Positions 1-5,271 of a DNA stretch of 6,196 bases are shown one piece after another. The position numbers and the translations under genes were made by a program. How positions within the stretch are numbered: the first letter of the stretch is position 1; each line of letters begins with the position of its first letter. Under the pieces are notes generated by a model. It made no database searches. It saw nothing but the letters and a program-made list of their open reading frames with translations, and was not told where the DNA came from. This stretch comes from Clostridiales bacterium. GTDB taxonomy: Bacteria; Bacillota; Clostridia; Oscillospirales; Oscillospiraceae. The DNA lies in assembly GCA_012728025.1 (NCBI GenBank), contig JAAYFX010000061.1, positions 1-6,196 on the forward strand. The letters run 5' to 3'.

Positions 1-57
1 ACTTCGTGTCTGCTAGGGTTTTTATTTCCCAACCGATAAAATTTATGGAGGTATATA

Positions 58-639
58 ATGCCCTTAGTTGTTGACCATGATGCTGTCAGACATGATATTC
101 TTATGGCCTTGCAGGAGTGTATTAAAGAAAAGCCCCTTACTAATATAACCCTTAGAGATATTGCTAAGGCGGCAGGTATGCCCCATTCAAAGCTGTTGTA
201 TTATTTTAAGGACAAAAAGGATCTTATGAAGTCCTATGTGCTGTTCACCCGTGATTATATGTCGGAAAAATGCGTTGAATGGTTTTTGGATAATTCCCCC
301 GAGGACTTTGCTACAAAGATAGACTATATAAACGCTTTTATGGAGTATGTGGCAACGGGCAAGGTGGGGGAAAACCGCCCCAATGCTACCACACAAACCT
401 ATGTTCTTGCCCATTACGACCCAGAGATTGCCATCCTTGTCCAGCAGGAGTTCTGGGACTGGAAGGATACCATGGAGCAGTGCTTAAAAATGGTTTATGG
501 TGATTCTATCGGCGAAAATGAAGCGGAAGCCATGATGATTTTAATTTCAGGAACCTTCATATGCAACTATAACCGTGCCCTCACCGGAAATATAAACTCA
601 AATATAATGGGATATATAGGAAACCTTGCAAAAGCATAG
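58..639 (+). CDS. TetR/AcrR-family transcriptional regulator
   Basis: This 193-residue protein has the size and layout of a TetR-family one-component repressor: a short N-terminal DNA-binding domain and a helical C-terminal ligand and dimerisation domain. The helix-turn-helix is visible at about residues 30-50 (ITLRDIAKAAGMPHSKLLYYF), followed by the usual KDKKDLM segment; the order TLRDIA...AAG...S.LLYYF.DK..L is typical of the family. The start is supported by a TGGAGGT ribosome binding site at 46-52, six bases before the ATG. The C-terminal half (about 60-193) matches no subfamily I can name, so the ligand is unknown. The gene ends at a strong terminator and is followed by a co-oriented 4Fe-4S protein gene whose promoter carries a palindrome suited to a TetR dimer. 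Control of that neighbour is inferred, not shown. No convincing promoter is visible in the 57 bases upstream. Confidence 0.93.
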   Translation: MPLVVDHDAVRHDILMALQECIKEKPLTNITLRDIAKAAGMPHSKLLYYFKDKKDLMKSYVLFTRDYMSEKCVEWFLDNSPEDFATKIDYINAFMEYVATGKVGENRPNATTQTYVLAHYDPEIAILVQQEFWDWKDTMEQCLKMVYGDSIGENEAEAMMILISGTFICNYNRALTGNINSNIMGYIGNLAKA

Positions 640-657
640 ACAATACAGGTCACAAAT

Positions 658-704
658 AAAAGCAGCCAAATTTTCGCCAAGTGCGGGATTCGGCTGCTTT
701 TTTT
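658..704 (+). terminator. Intrinsic terminator after the TetR gene
   Basis: AAAAGCAGCC (658-667) pairs with GGCTGCTTTT (692-701) around a 24-base loop, and a run of seven T follows from 698. It begins 18 bases after the TetR stop. The long loop is less than ideal, but the GC-rich core directly against the T-run supports termination before the next gene's own promoter. Confidence 0.8.
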
Positions 705-731
705 AAAGATTAAATATAATTTAAAAACTTA

Positions 732-760
732 TTGACAATAAGATAATGGCATGATATTCT
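732..760 (+). promoter_or_regulatory. Sigma-A-type promoter for the 4Fe-4S protein gene
   Basis: A perfect -35 TTGACA (732-737) is followed after exactly 17 bases by TATTCT (755-760), which matches the TATAAT consensus at four of six positions. Transcription should start near 767. It lies after the TetR terminator and 72 bases before the next ATG, so the 4Fe-4S gene probably has its own transcript. Confidence 0.7.
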
Positions 761-770
761 TAAATTGACC

Positions 771-782
771 ACTTGGACAAGT
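771..782 (+). promoter_or_regulatory. Candidate TetR operator, ACTTG-GA-CAAGT
   Basis: A perfect inverted repeat with 5-base arms and a 2-base centre lies immediately downstream of the -10 element, around the predicted +1. A repressor bound here would block RNA polymerase. The adjacent TetR gene makes it the obvious candidate ligand, but the assignment is inference from position and symmetry only. The flanking bases do not extend the symmetry. Confidence 0.45.
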
Positions 783-831
783 TAAACTTTGAGCTTAAAC
801 AAAACAGATAAATTTAAGAGGGGGAACGGTC

Positions 832-1800
832 ATGTCTCAGGAAAAAAAGAGAACTCAAAAACTTCTTACAAAAGCTTTCCCACGTACTGAAGAAGGGCTT
901 GCAAACCTTCTGCACGTACAGCTTTATTTTAAATATATAAAGCTGTATATATGGCATATGAGAGACGGCCTTAATAGATTTTTGCCCGAACCCATTGACA
1001 ACATCAGACCCGAGGGGGAAAAATACGATGAAGTCAATGAGATGGTTCAGGCTGTTGTTAACCACACAGGGGCCAGAGGGGCAGACCCCGACACCAGCGT
1101 ATATCATGCAAAGGTTTTAAGGCTTTCTGATGCCGAGCATATCTTTGAGATTGAGGAAGATATAGTAGATTTAGGGGAGCTTCCAAAAAACATAATCCCC
1201 TATGAACACGCCCGCACAATACTTATAGAAAACCCCGATAATATTGCGGTGATAGACTGCGTTTGCCGCACTTTGAGGGGGGAAAATGGCTGTCATCCCC
1301 GACAAGTATGTATACTGGTGGGTAACCCTTGGGTTGACTGGGCGTCGGAACACTGTCCCGAGGTTCATCCAAGGCGCATAAGCCAGAAGGAAGCAATACA
1401 AATTCTTCATGACTGTCATGAAAGAGGTGACGTTCACGCCGCCTTTTTCAAGGATGCCGCAAACGGCCGAATGTATCACATCTGCAACTGTTGTTCCTGC
1501 TGCTGCACAGCTTTGGTGGCACAAAACTTCCTTGGCTCCCCTATGTATGCCGGCACAGGTCATAAGGCTTCCATAGACCAAGAAAAATGTGTAAGCTGCG
1601 GCGATTGTGTTAAAAACTGCAACTTTGTGGCTATATCCCAGAGTGGTGATGGGAAGTGTGTTGTTGATACCTCTCTTTGCATGGGCTGCGAGGCCTGTGC
1701 AAGCCTTTGCCCCTCCGGCGCCATCAGCCTTGAGCTTGAAGATGGTGAAAAACTTGCTCCCATGGATTTAAAAGAGCTTATAAAAGCAAGCAAGGAATAA
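832..1800 (+). CDS. 4Fe-4S cluster protein with C-terminal double ferredoxin domain
   Basis: The 322-residue protein is predicted to carry several iron-sulfur clusters and to act in cytoplasmic electron transfer; no signal peptide or membrane segment is visible. The C-terminal part has two ferredoxin motifs: CVSCGDCVKNC (Cys 253, 256, 259, 263) and CMGCEACASLCP (Cys 283, 286, 289, 293). Upstream is a separate cysteine-rich region: Cys143 and Cys145 in CVCR, then Cys154 and Cys160, and a dense NCCSCCC stretch (Cys 218, 220, 221, 223, 224, 225). That N-terminal arrangement recurs, as I recall, in uncharacterised 4Fe-4S proteins of anaerobes; I know no assigned function. Residues 1-100 have no recognised motif. 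The start follows a GAGGGGG ribosome binding site (818-824) by seven bases. The gene stands alone between its promoter and the hairpin at 1862-1894. Redox partner and substrate are unknown; a role with the convergent CoA ligase is only a contextual guess. Confidence 0.9.
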   Translation: MSQEKKRTQKLLTKAFPRTEEGLANLLHVQLYFKYIKLYIWHMRDGLNRFLPEPIDNIRPEGEKYDEVNEMVQAVVNHTGARGADPDTSVYHAKVLRLSDAEHIFEIEEDIVDLGELPKNIIPYEHARTILIENPDNIAVIDCVCRTLRGENGCHPRQVCILVGNPWVDWASEHCPEVHPRRISQKEAIQILHDCHERGDVHAAFFKDAANGRMYHICNCCSCCCTALVAQNFLGSPMYAGTGHKASIDQEKCVSCGDCVKNCNFVAISQSGDGKCVVDTSLCMGCEACASLCPSGAISLELEDGEKLAPMDLKELIKASKE

Positions 1801-1861
1801 AGCCCCAAAAAGGCCCTATATAGTAATACTTTTTTGCCATGTTGCCATGTATATAAAAGCG

Positions 1862-1907
1862 TACAGCCTCCGTATATAAAAAACGGAGGCTGTATCCTTA
1901 TTTTTTT
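1862..1907 (+). terminator. Terminator between convergent genes
   Basis: A perfect 12-bp stem (1862-1873 with 1883-1894) closes a 9-base loop and is followed by a T-rich stretch with seven T at 1901-1907. It lies 61 bases after the 4Fe-4S stop and 3 bases beyond the ligase stop on the other strand. On the minus strand the hairpin is followed by only four T (CGCTTTTATA), so it should work best for the plus-strand transcript but may serve both. Confidence 0.8.
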
Positions 1908-3559
1908 ATTTGAATTTGAGCACCTGTCTGCTTGGAAACCAGAGAAGAGGCTCCATATCTTTCACGGAGCACAGGCTTTTCAATCTTGCCTGTGGGGTTT
2001 CTGGGAACCTTGTCAAAAATAATTTCCCGAGGGCGCTTATAACGGGGCAGTGCCTTGCAAAATTCATATATCTCATCTTCCGTAGCTTCAAAATTGGGCT
2101 TAAGCTCGATAACGGCGCAGGCAATTTCACCAAGGCGCTCATGAGGGCGGCCTATAACAGCAACGTCTTTTATCTTATCGTTTCCACGCAGGAAGTCCTC
2201 AATCTGAACAGGATAGAGGTTCTCTCCGCCGGTTATGATAACGTCCTTTTTACGGTCAACCAGCCAAATAAAGCCCTCGGAGTCCACACGAGCCATATCT
2301 CCCGTCCAGAGCCAGCCATCCTCGGAGAGAGACTCTTTTGTGGCCTGCTCATTTTTGTAGTAGCAGGTCATAACTCCCGAACCTCGAACCGCAAGCTCGC
2401 CCACCTTACCGTCGGGCAGGGGGTTTTTCTCGCTATCAACAACCATGGTTTCCCAGCCGTAGCCCGCAATTCCTATGGCTCCGACCTTATGCTCGTTTTC
2501 TATACCAAGATGGACACAGCCGGGGCCTATGGATTCGGAAAGCCCATAGTTTGTGTCATACTGATGGTTGGGGAAGTGCTTTTTCCAACGGGCCACAAGG
2601 CTTGGGGGAACAGGCTGGGCGCCGATATGCATAAGTCTCCATTGGGATAAATCATAGTCATCCAAAGAGACTTCGCCCCTGTCTATGGCATCCAGAATAT
2701 CCTGAGCCCAAGGCACCAGCAGCCAGACATTTGTCGCCCTCTCCTGTGCTGCTGTTTCAAGTATCCATTTGGGACTTATGCCTCGCAGAAGCACACCACG
2801 GCTTGCCGAGCGAAGGCTTCCAAACCAGTGCATTTTGGCTCCGGTGTGGTATAAGGGGGGCATACAGAGAAAGCAGTCTCCATATTTTTGCCCGTGGTGT
2901 TCCTGCTCGCAGGCTGCGGAATGGACAAGGCTTTTGTGCTTATGCAGTATAGCCTTGGGAAAGCCCGTTGTGCCTGAAGAAAAGTATATGGCGGCAAAGT
3001 CCTCGTCTGTAATTTCAACCGGAGGCTTGCGGCTTGAGCAAAAGGACATGAAGCGTCCATAGCTTTGCGCCCAATCGGGGCAGTGAGTGCCCACATAATA
3101 TAGGTTTTTAAGCTTTGGAACATCGTCTCTTATTTCGTCAACACGGTCTATAAATTCATTTCCGAATACCAGCAAGGAGCAGTCGGCAAGGTCAAGGCAG
3201 TATTTAATCTCATCTGCGGTATATCGGTAGTTTAAGGGTACTGCCAAAGCGCCGGCCTTAAGAACACCGAAGTAAATAGGCAGCCACTCTAGACAATTCA
3301 TAAGAAGTATGCCGACTTTATCGCCCTTGTTCACCCCATTTGCCAGAAGAAGATGGGCAAAGCGGTTTGCACGGCGGTCAAAATCCTTCCAGCTTATCTC
3401 CCGCCTGTATGTGTCTTCACGATAATTAAGTTCAACTAAGCTAAATTCCTTCCATGAGGTCTGCTCACCCTTGTTTTCACGCTCGGGATTAATCTCCACA
3501 AGGGCGGTTTCGTCGGGAAACTGTTCTGCATTTTTTTCTAAAAGCTCTGTAATAGGCAT
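1898..3559 (-). CDS. AMP-forming acyl/aryl-CoA ligase (ANL superfamily)
   Basis: This 553-residue enzyme should activate a carboxylic acid with ATP to an acyl-adenylate and transfer it to coenzyme A. All core motifs are present: the phosphate-binding loop YFSSGTTGFPK (192-202), PLYHTG (235-240), NYGLSES (337-343, Ser where Thr is usual), WTGD (418-421), the hinge DRKKDVIITGGENLYP (435-450), and PRNPTGK ending in the catalytic Lys525. Length is normal. Residues 22-55 form a charged insertion before ISWKDFDRRANRFA, which I recall in related ligases of anaerobes. The acid substrate cannot be read from the motifs; fatty, aryl or arylacetic acids are all possible. The start follows AAGGAGAG (3573-3566) by six bases. 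It is the first gene after a tyrosine-type T-box leader on the same strand, which suggests expression under tyrosine shortage and hence perhaps an aromatic substrate. The bile-acid ligase BaiB looked clearly different from memory. Confidence 0.93.
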   Translation of the reverse strand: MPITELLEKNAEQFPDETALVEINPERENKGEQTSWKEFSLVELNYREDTYRREISWKDFDRRANRFAHLLLANGVNKGDKVGILLMNCLEWLPIYFGVLKAGALAVPLNYRYTADEIKYCLDLADCSLLVFGNEFIDRVDEIRDDVPKLKNLYYVGTHCPDWAQSYGRFMSFCSSRKPPVEITDEDFAAIYFSSGTTGFPKAILHKHKSLVHSAACEQEHHGQKYGDCFLCMPPLYHTGAKMHWFGSLRSASRGVLLRGISPKWILETAAQERATNVWLLVPWAQDILDAIDRGEVSLDDYDLSQWRLMHIGAQPVPPSLVARWKKHFPNHQYDTNYGLSESIGPGCVHLGIENEHKVGAIGIAGYGWETMVVDSEKNPLPDGKVGELAVRGSGVMTCYYKNEQATKESLSEDGWLWTGDMARVDSEGFIWLVDRKKDVIITGGENLYPVQIEDFLRGNDKIKDVAVIGRPHERLGEIACAVIELKPNFEATEDEIYEFCKALPRYKRPREIIFDKVPRNPTGKIEKPVLRERYGASSLVSKQTGAQIQIKK

Positions 3560-3572
3560 GGCTTTCTCTCCT

Positions 3573-3610
3573 TGAACAAATCATCATGTTCACAAAAGAC
3601 AGATGATTTG
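3573..3610 (-). promoter_or_regulatory. Overlapping inverted repeats in the ligase 5' UTR
   Basis: Two symmetric elements lie between the T-box terminator and the ligase ribosome binding site, on the minus strand. CAAATCATC (3610-3602) pairs perfectly with GATGATTTG (3585-3577) around a 16-base loop. TGAACA (3592-3587) pairs with TGTTCA (3578-3573) around 8 bases, and its last base is the first A of the AAGGAGAG site. The two cannot form together. Either could be an mRNA hairpin near the ribosome site or a protein operator. The function is not known. Confidence 0.4.
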
Positions 3611-3633
3611 GTATTTTAGTTTTATTGGCTGTG

Positions 3634-3671
3634 AAAAAAACAAAAACGCCCTTCGGAAATTCCGAAGGGCG
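3634..3671 (-). terminator. T-box-controlled intrinsic terminator
   Basis: On the minus strand CGCCCTTCGG (3671-3662) pairs perfectly with CCGAAGGGCG (3656-3647) over a 5-base loop, followed by TTTTTGTTTTTTT (3646-3634). The 5' arm overlaps the 3' strand of the antiterminator (3673-3665), so the two folds exclude each other. It lies about 75 bases before the ligase start and would end transcription when tRNA-Tyr is charged. Confidence 0.93.
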
Positions 3672-3679
3672 AAAAAATT

Positions 3680-3693
3680 CGCGGTACCACCTT
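3680..3693 (-). promoter_or_regulatory. T-box sequence (antiterminator 5' half)
   Basis: AAGGTGGTACCGCG differs from the usual AGGGTGGNACCGCG at one position. The seven-base bulge UGGUACC (3689-3683) is flanked by AAGG, which pairs with CCTT at 3668-3665, and by GCGAA (3682-3678), which pairs with TTCGC at 3673-3669. This is the site where the free acceptor end of an uncharged tRNA would dock. Confidence 0.93.
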
Positions 3694-3995
3694 GGTTCGC
3701 CTACTGTTTGCACAGCAGACCTTTAAAGCTCACTTCCATCGCATATAGCGCCGTGCAATGAGCCGACATTATAACGAATGTCAAACGTTGCAGCCTACCG
3801 GACGAAAAACGCCTTTCGGTGCAAGGCTAGAGGATGTATTCACCAAAACTTTACGTGCGCCTCTCATCAAGCCGGCAACTTTCTGTTCGATATGGTAGAG
3901 GTTACTTCTTCCTCGTTATAGCTTTTGCGGCAGAGCCCTTTTAAGAGCGCTGCGGATTTTAAATTATTAATAGAACCCTACAAGATGTTGCATAT

Positions 3996-4024
3996 ATAAT
4001 AAGCATAAACAGAAATCTTGTCAA
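3996..4024 (-). promoter_or_regulatory. Strong sigma-A promoter for the T-box leader and ligase
   Basis: On the minus strand a perfect TTGACA (4024-4019) is followed after exactly 17 bases by TATTAT (4001-3996), which matches TATAAT at five of six positions. Initiation should fall near 3989, giving a leader of about 430 bases before the ligase ATG. It makes the T-box the main visible control point rather than read-through from the upstream LysR gene. Confidence 0.85.
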
Positions 4025-4109
4025 GAAAAAGTTTAAATTTTGGTACTTCAGACAATTACCTGTTAGCTACTTGAGCGTGAATCTAGATAAAATACTCTAT
4101 CGCACTTAA
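4025..4109. other. Intergenic gap with no recognised element
   Basis: This gap separates the stop of the first LysR gene from the T-box promoter. No convincing terminator hairpin with a T-run was seen on the minus strand, so some read-through from the LysR gene into the T-box leader is possible. The T-box terminator would still act on such transcripts. Confidence 0.5.
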
Positions 4110-5093
4110 CTAGGTGTTGACTTCATGCTCATTTTCATCTTTGCTAAAATCATCATCATCATGAAAGTCTGTAATAAACTTTGCGGCTTTATAATAGTTA
4201 TCGTGGAAATCACTGAGGAATTTAACAGCAAAGCTTCTGAAATCGGATATATCACGAATTTCATCGGTGTTCGTGTTATAGCTCATGCCAATTTCCGCAT
4301 AGGCATCGGGATAATCAACGTCTATGCAATATTTTCTGAGGGAAGTGTCGCTTAGAACCTTCGCTCTGGGAATGACGGCATAACCAAGACCATTTCGTAC
4401 TGCCTGAATTATGAGGTTCATATCGCTGGATTCGCAGGAAATGTTTGGTCTGTATCCATGGGTTTCAAAAAACTGGTCGATATTAGTTCTTAATCCGGAG
4501 CCTATGGGAGAGGTGACCAGCGACTCGTCTTTTAAGTCTTCAATGTCAATGGTGGTTTTACCGAGAAGGCGATGGTCCGGAGGCAAAAGCACACAGCTAA
4601 GCTCGCGGAAAACTATCTCGGTTTTTATCCCTTTTGAAGGGTCATCCGCCAATGGGGGAGAGCAAAAAGCAAAATCCGCCGCACCGGTGGTCAAAGCGTT
4701 TATAATGTCTTTTCTGGTAGCATAGGTGATGGAAAGGGCATAATTCGAGTGAGTTTCTTTAAAGGCTATAACCATTTCATGGTAATATGCCTCAACCATG
4801 TTTGACATTATGGTAATTGTGCGTTCCCGTCGCTCTATAAGGGAATCCATCTCGGAATAAAGGGTTTCCACATCTGTCAAAACTTTTTTAGCATAGGTGT
4901 AAAAGGTTTTTCCATATTGGTTTAGCTTTATTTTACGGCCTATATTGTCAAACAGAGGAACTCCGATTTCTTTTTCCAACTGTCCGATTATTCGTGTTAA
5001 AAACGGTTGGGAAATGCCGAGTATTTCAGCGGCTTTGGTAACGTGTTCCATTTCTGCCGTAAGGCAAAAATATCGCAAATCTCTTATTTCCAT
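4110..5093 (-). CDS. LysR-type transcriptional regulator (left paralog)
   Basis: This 327-residue protein is a LysR-type regulator, expected to bind DNA as a tetramer and respond to a small molecule. The winged helix-turn-helix is at residues 1-60: DLRYFCLTAE, then VTKAAEILGISQPFLTRIIGQLE (18-40) and PLFDNIGRKIKLNQYG. A linker helix (about 62-90) leads to the periplasmic-binding-protein-like effector domain from about residue 93 (TITIMSN) to 290, including the NGLGYAVIP turn (234-242). The start is set by GGAGGG (5103-5098), four bases before the ATG. It is longer than the usual 290-310 residues because of an acidic, histidine-containing tail (about 295-327) holding two KF-[LI]-[ST]-DFHD units. 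It is a clear paralog of the next gene upstream. LysR regulators often face a divergent target; here both neighbours on its strand are co-oriented, so the target is unclear. Confidence 0.94.
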   Translation of the reverse strand: MEIRDLRYFCLTAEMEHVTKAAEILGISQPFLTRIIGQLEKEIGVPLFDNIGRKIKLNQYGKTFYTYAKKVLTDVETLYSEMDSLIERRERTITIMSNMVEAYYHEMVIAFKETHSNYALSITYATRKDIINALTTGAADFAFCSPPLADDPSKGIKTEIVFRELSCVLLPPDHRLLGKTTIDIEDLKDESLVTSPIGSGLRTNIDQFFETHGYRPNISCESSDMNLIIQAVRNGLGYAVIPRAKVLSDTSLRKYCIDVDYPDAYAEIGMSYNTNTDEIRDISDFRSFAVKFLSDFHDNYYKAAKFITDFHDDDDFSKDENEHEVNT

Positions 5094-5179
5094 TTAACCC
5101 TCCGTGAACCTGTTTTCCCGCCCTCCGGCATCCTGCCCATGTGAATTATATATATCAATTGAAGTATGAAAACATATAT

Positions 5180-5208
5180 ATTATAACATCTATCGATTTG
5201 TATGTCCA
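5180..5208 (-). promoter_or_regulatory. Promoter for the left LysR gene
   Basis: On the minus strand TGGACA (5208-5203) is followed after exactly 17 bases by a perfect TATAAT (5185-5180), with TG at 5188-5187 forming an extended -10. Initiation near 5173 leaves a leader of about 80 bases before the LysR ATG. It indicates that this gene can be transcribed independently of its upstream paralog. Confidence 0.8.
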
Positions 5209-5226
5209 TAGCTTATAGGCCAATTT

Positions 5227-5250
5227 GACACAGATAAGGGATGTTGTGTC
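5227..5250 (-). promoter_or_regulatory. Inverted repeat GACACA-N12-TGTGTC between the LysR genes
   Basis: Perfect 6-base arms (5250-5245 and 5232-5227) flank 12 bases, centred about 35 bases upstream of the -35 element of the left LysR promoter and about 65 bases before the predicted start of transcription. No T-run follows, so it is not a good terminator. Its position suits an autoregulatory LysR site, but short arms of this kind also arise by chance. Confidence 0.3.
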
Positions 5251-5271
5251 TATGGAGGCATCTTAGAAAAA

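Larger units (their letters stand above)
3634..3989 (-). promoter_or_regulatory. T-box riboswitch leader, predicted tyrosine-specific
   Basis: The leader RNA, read from about 3989 to 3634, has the ordered parts of a T-box. The Stem I base pairs GAGGA (3914-3910) with TCCTC (3834-3830), extended by GCTA/TAGC. The specifier loop has AGTA (3906-3903) on one side and GAA (3841-3839) on the other, followed by TAC (3838-3836) and a purine, giving UAC for tyrosine. Several hairpins follow. Stem III (3720-3712 with 3707-3699) is closed by a GCAA loop. The T-box AAGGTGGTACCGCG spans 3693-3680; its UGGU (3689-3686) would pair with the ACCA end of tRNA, matching the A discriminator expected of bacterial tRNA-Tyr. 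The antiterminator pairs AAGG with CCTT and GCGAA with TTCGC. Uncharged tRNA-Tyr should favour read-through into the ligase. The class is near certain; the specifier is assigned by position. Confidence 0.94.

Noticed and set aside
1..57. TAAAAT (37-42) as a -10 element for the TetR gene
   Set aside because: The corresponding -35 position (14-19, TAGGGT) does not resemble TTGACA, and the -10 would be only about 16 bases from the ATG. The real promoter is probably outside the window.
782..800. Direct repeat TTAAAC (782-787 and 795-800) before the 4Fe-4S gene
   Set aside because: Six-base AT-rich repeats are expected by chance in this DNA, and no third copy or symmetry supports a function.
1171..1581. 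Minus-strand open frame of 136 codons
   Set aside because: It is antisense to the 4Fe-4S protein gene, whose cysteine motifs are unmistakable; no ribosome site or domain supports the antisense frame.
1910..2650. Long plus-strand open frame of 246 codons
   Set aside because: It lies wholly inside the CoA ligase on the other strand, whose protein carries all the family motifs; the plus-strand translation has no recognisable domain.
3489..3713. Minus-strand open frame of 74 codons crossing the T-box terminator and ligase start
   Set aside because: It overlaps the structured T-box and antiterminator RNA and the ligase start in another frame; no ribosome binding site precedes it.
3836..3840. Alternative specifier codons AAU, AUA or ACA in the T-box loop
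   Set aside because: UAC directly follows the GAA of the loop-E-like motif and is followed by a purine just before the lower helix, the usual position; AAU would also need a G discriminator, which the UGGU bulge does not match.
5130..5190. AT-alternating tract before the left LysR gene as a replication or attachment site
   Set aside because: It is explained by the -10 region and an AT-rich leader; no repeated boxes or integrase gene are nearby.
5227..5250. GACACA/TGTGTC hairpin as a terminator for the right LysR gene
   Set aside because: The stem is only 6 bp with a 12-base loop, and no T-run follows on the minus strand. It is kept only as a possible protein-binding site.
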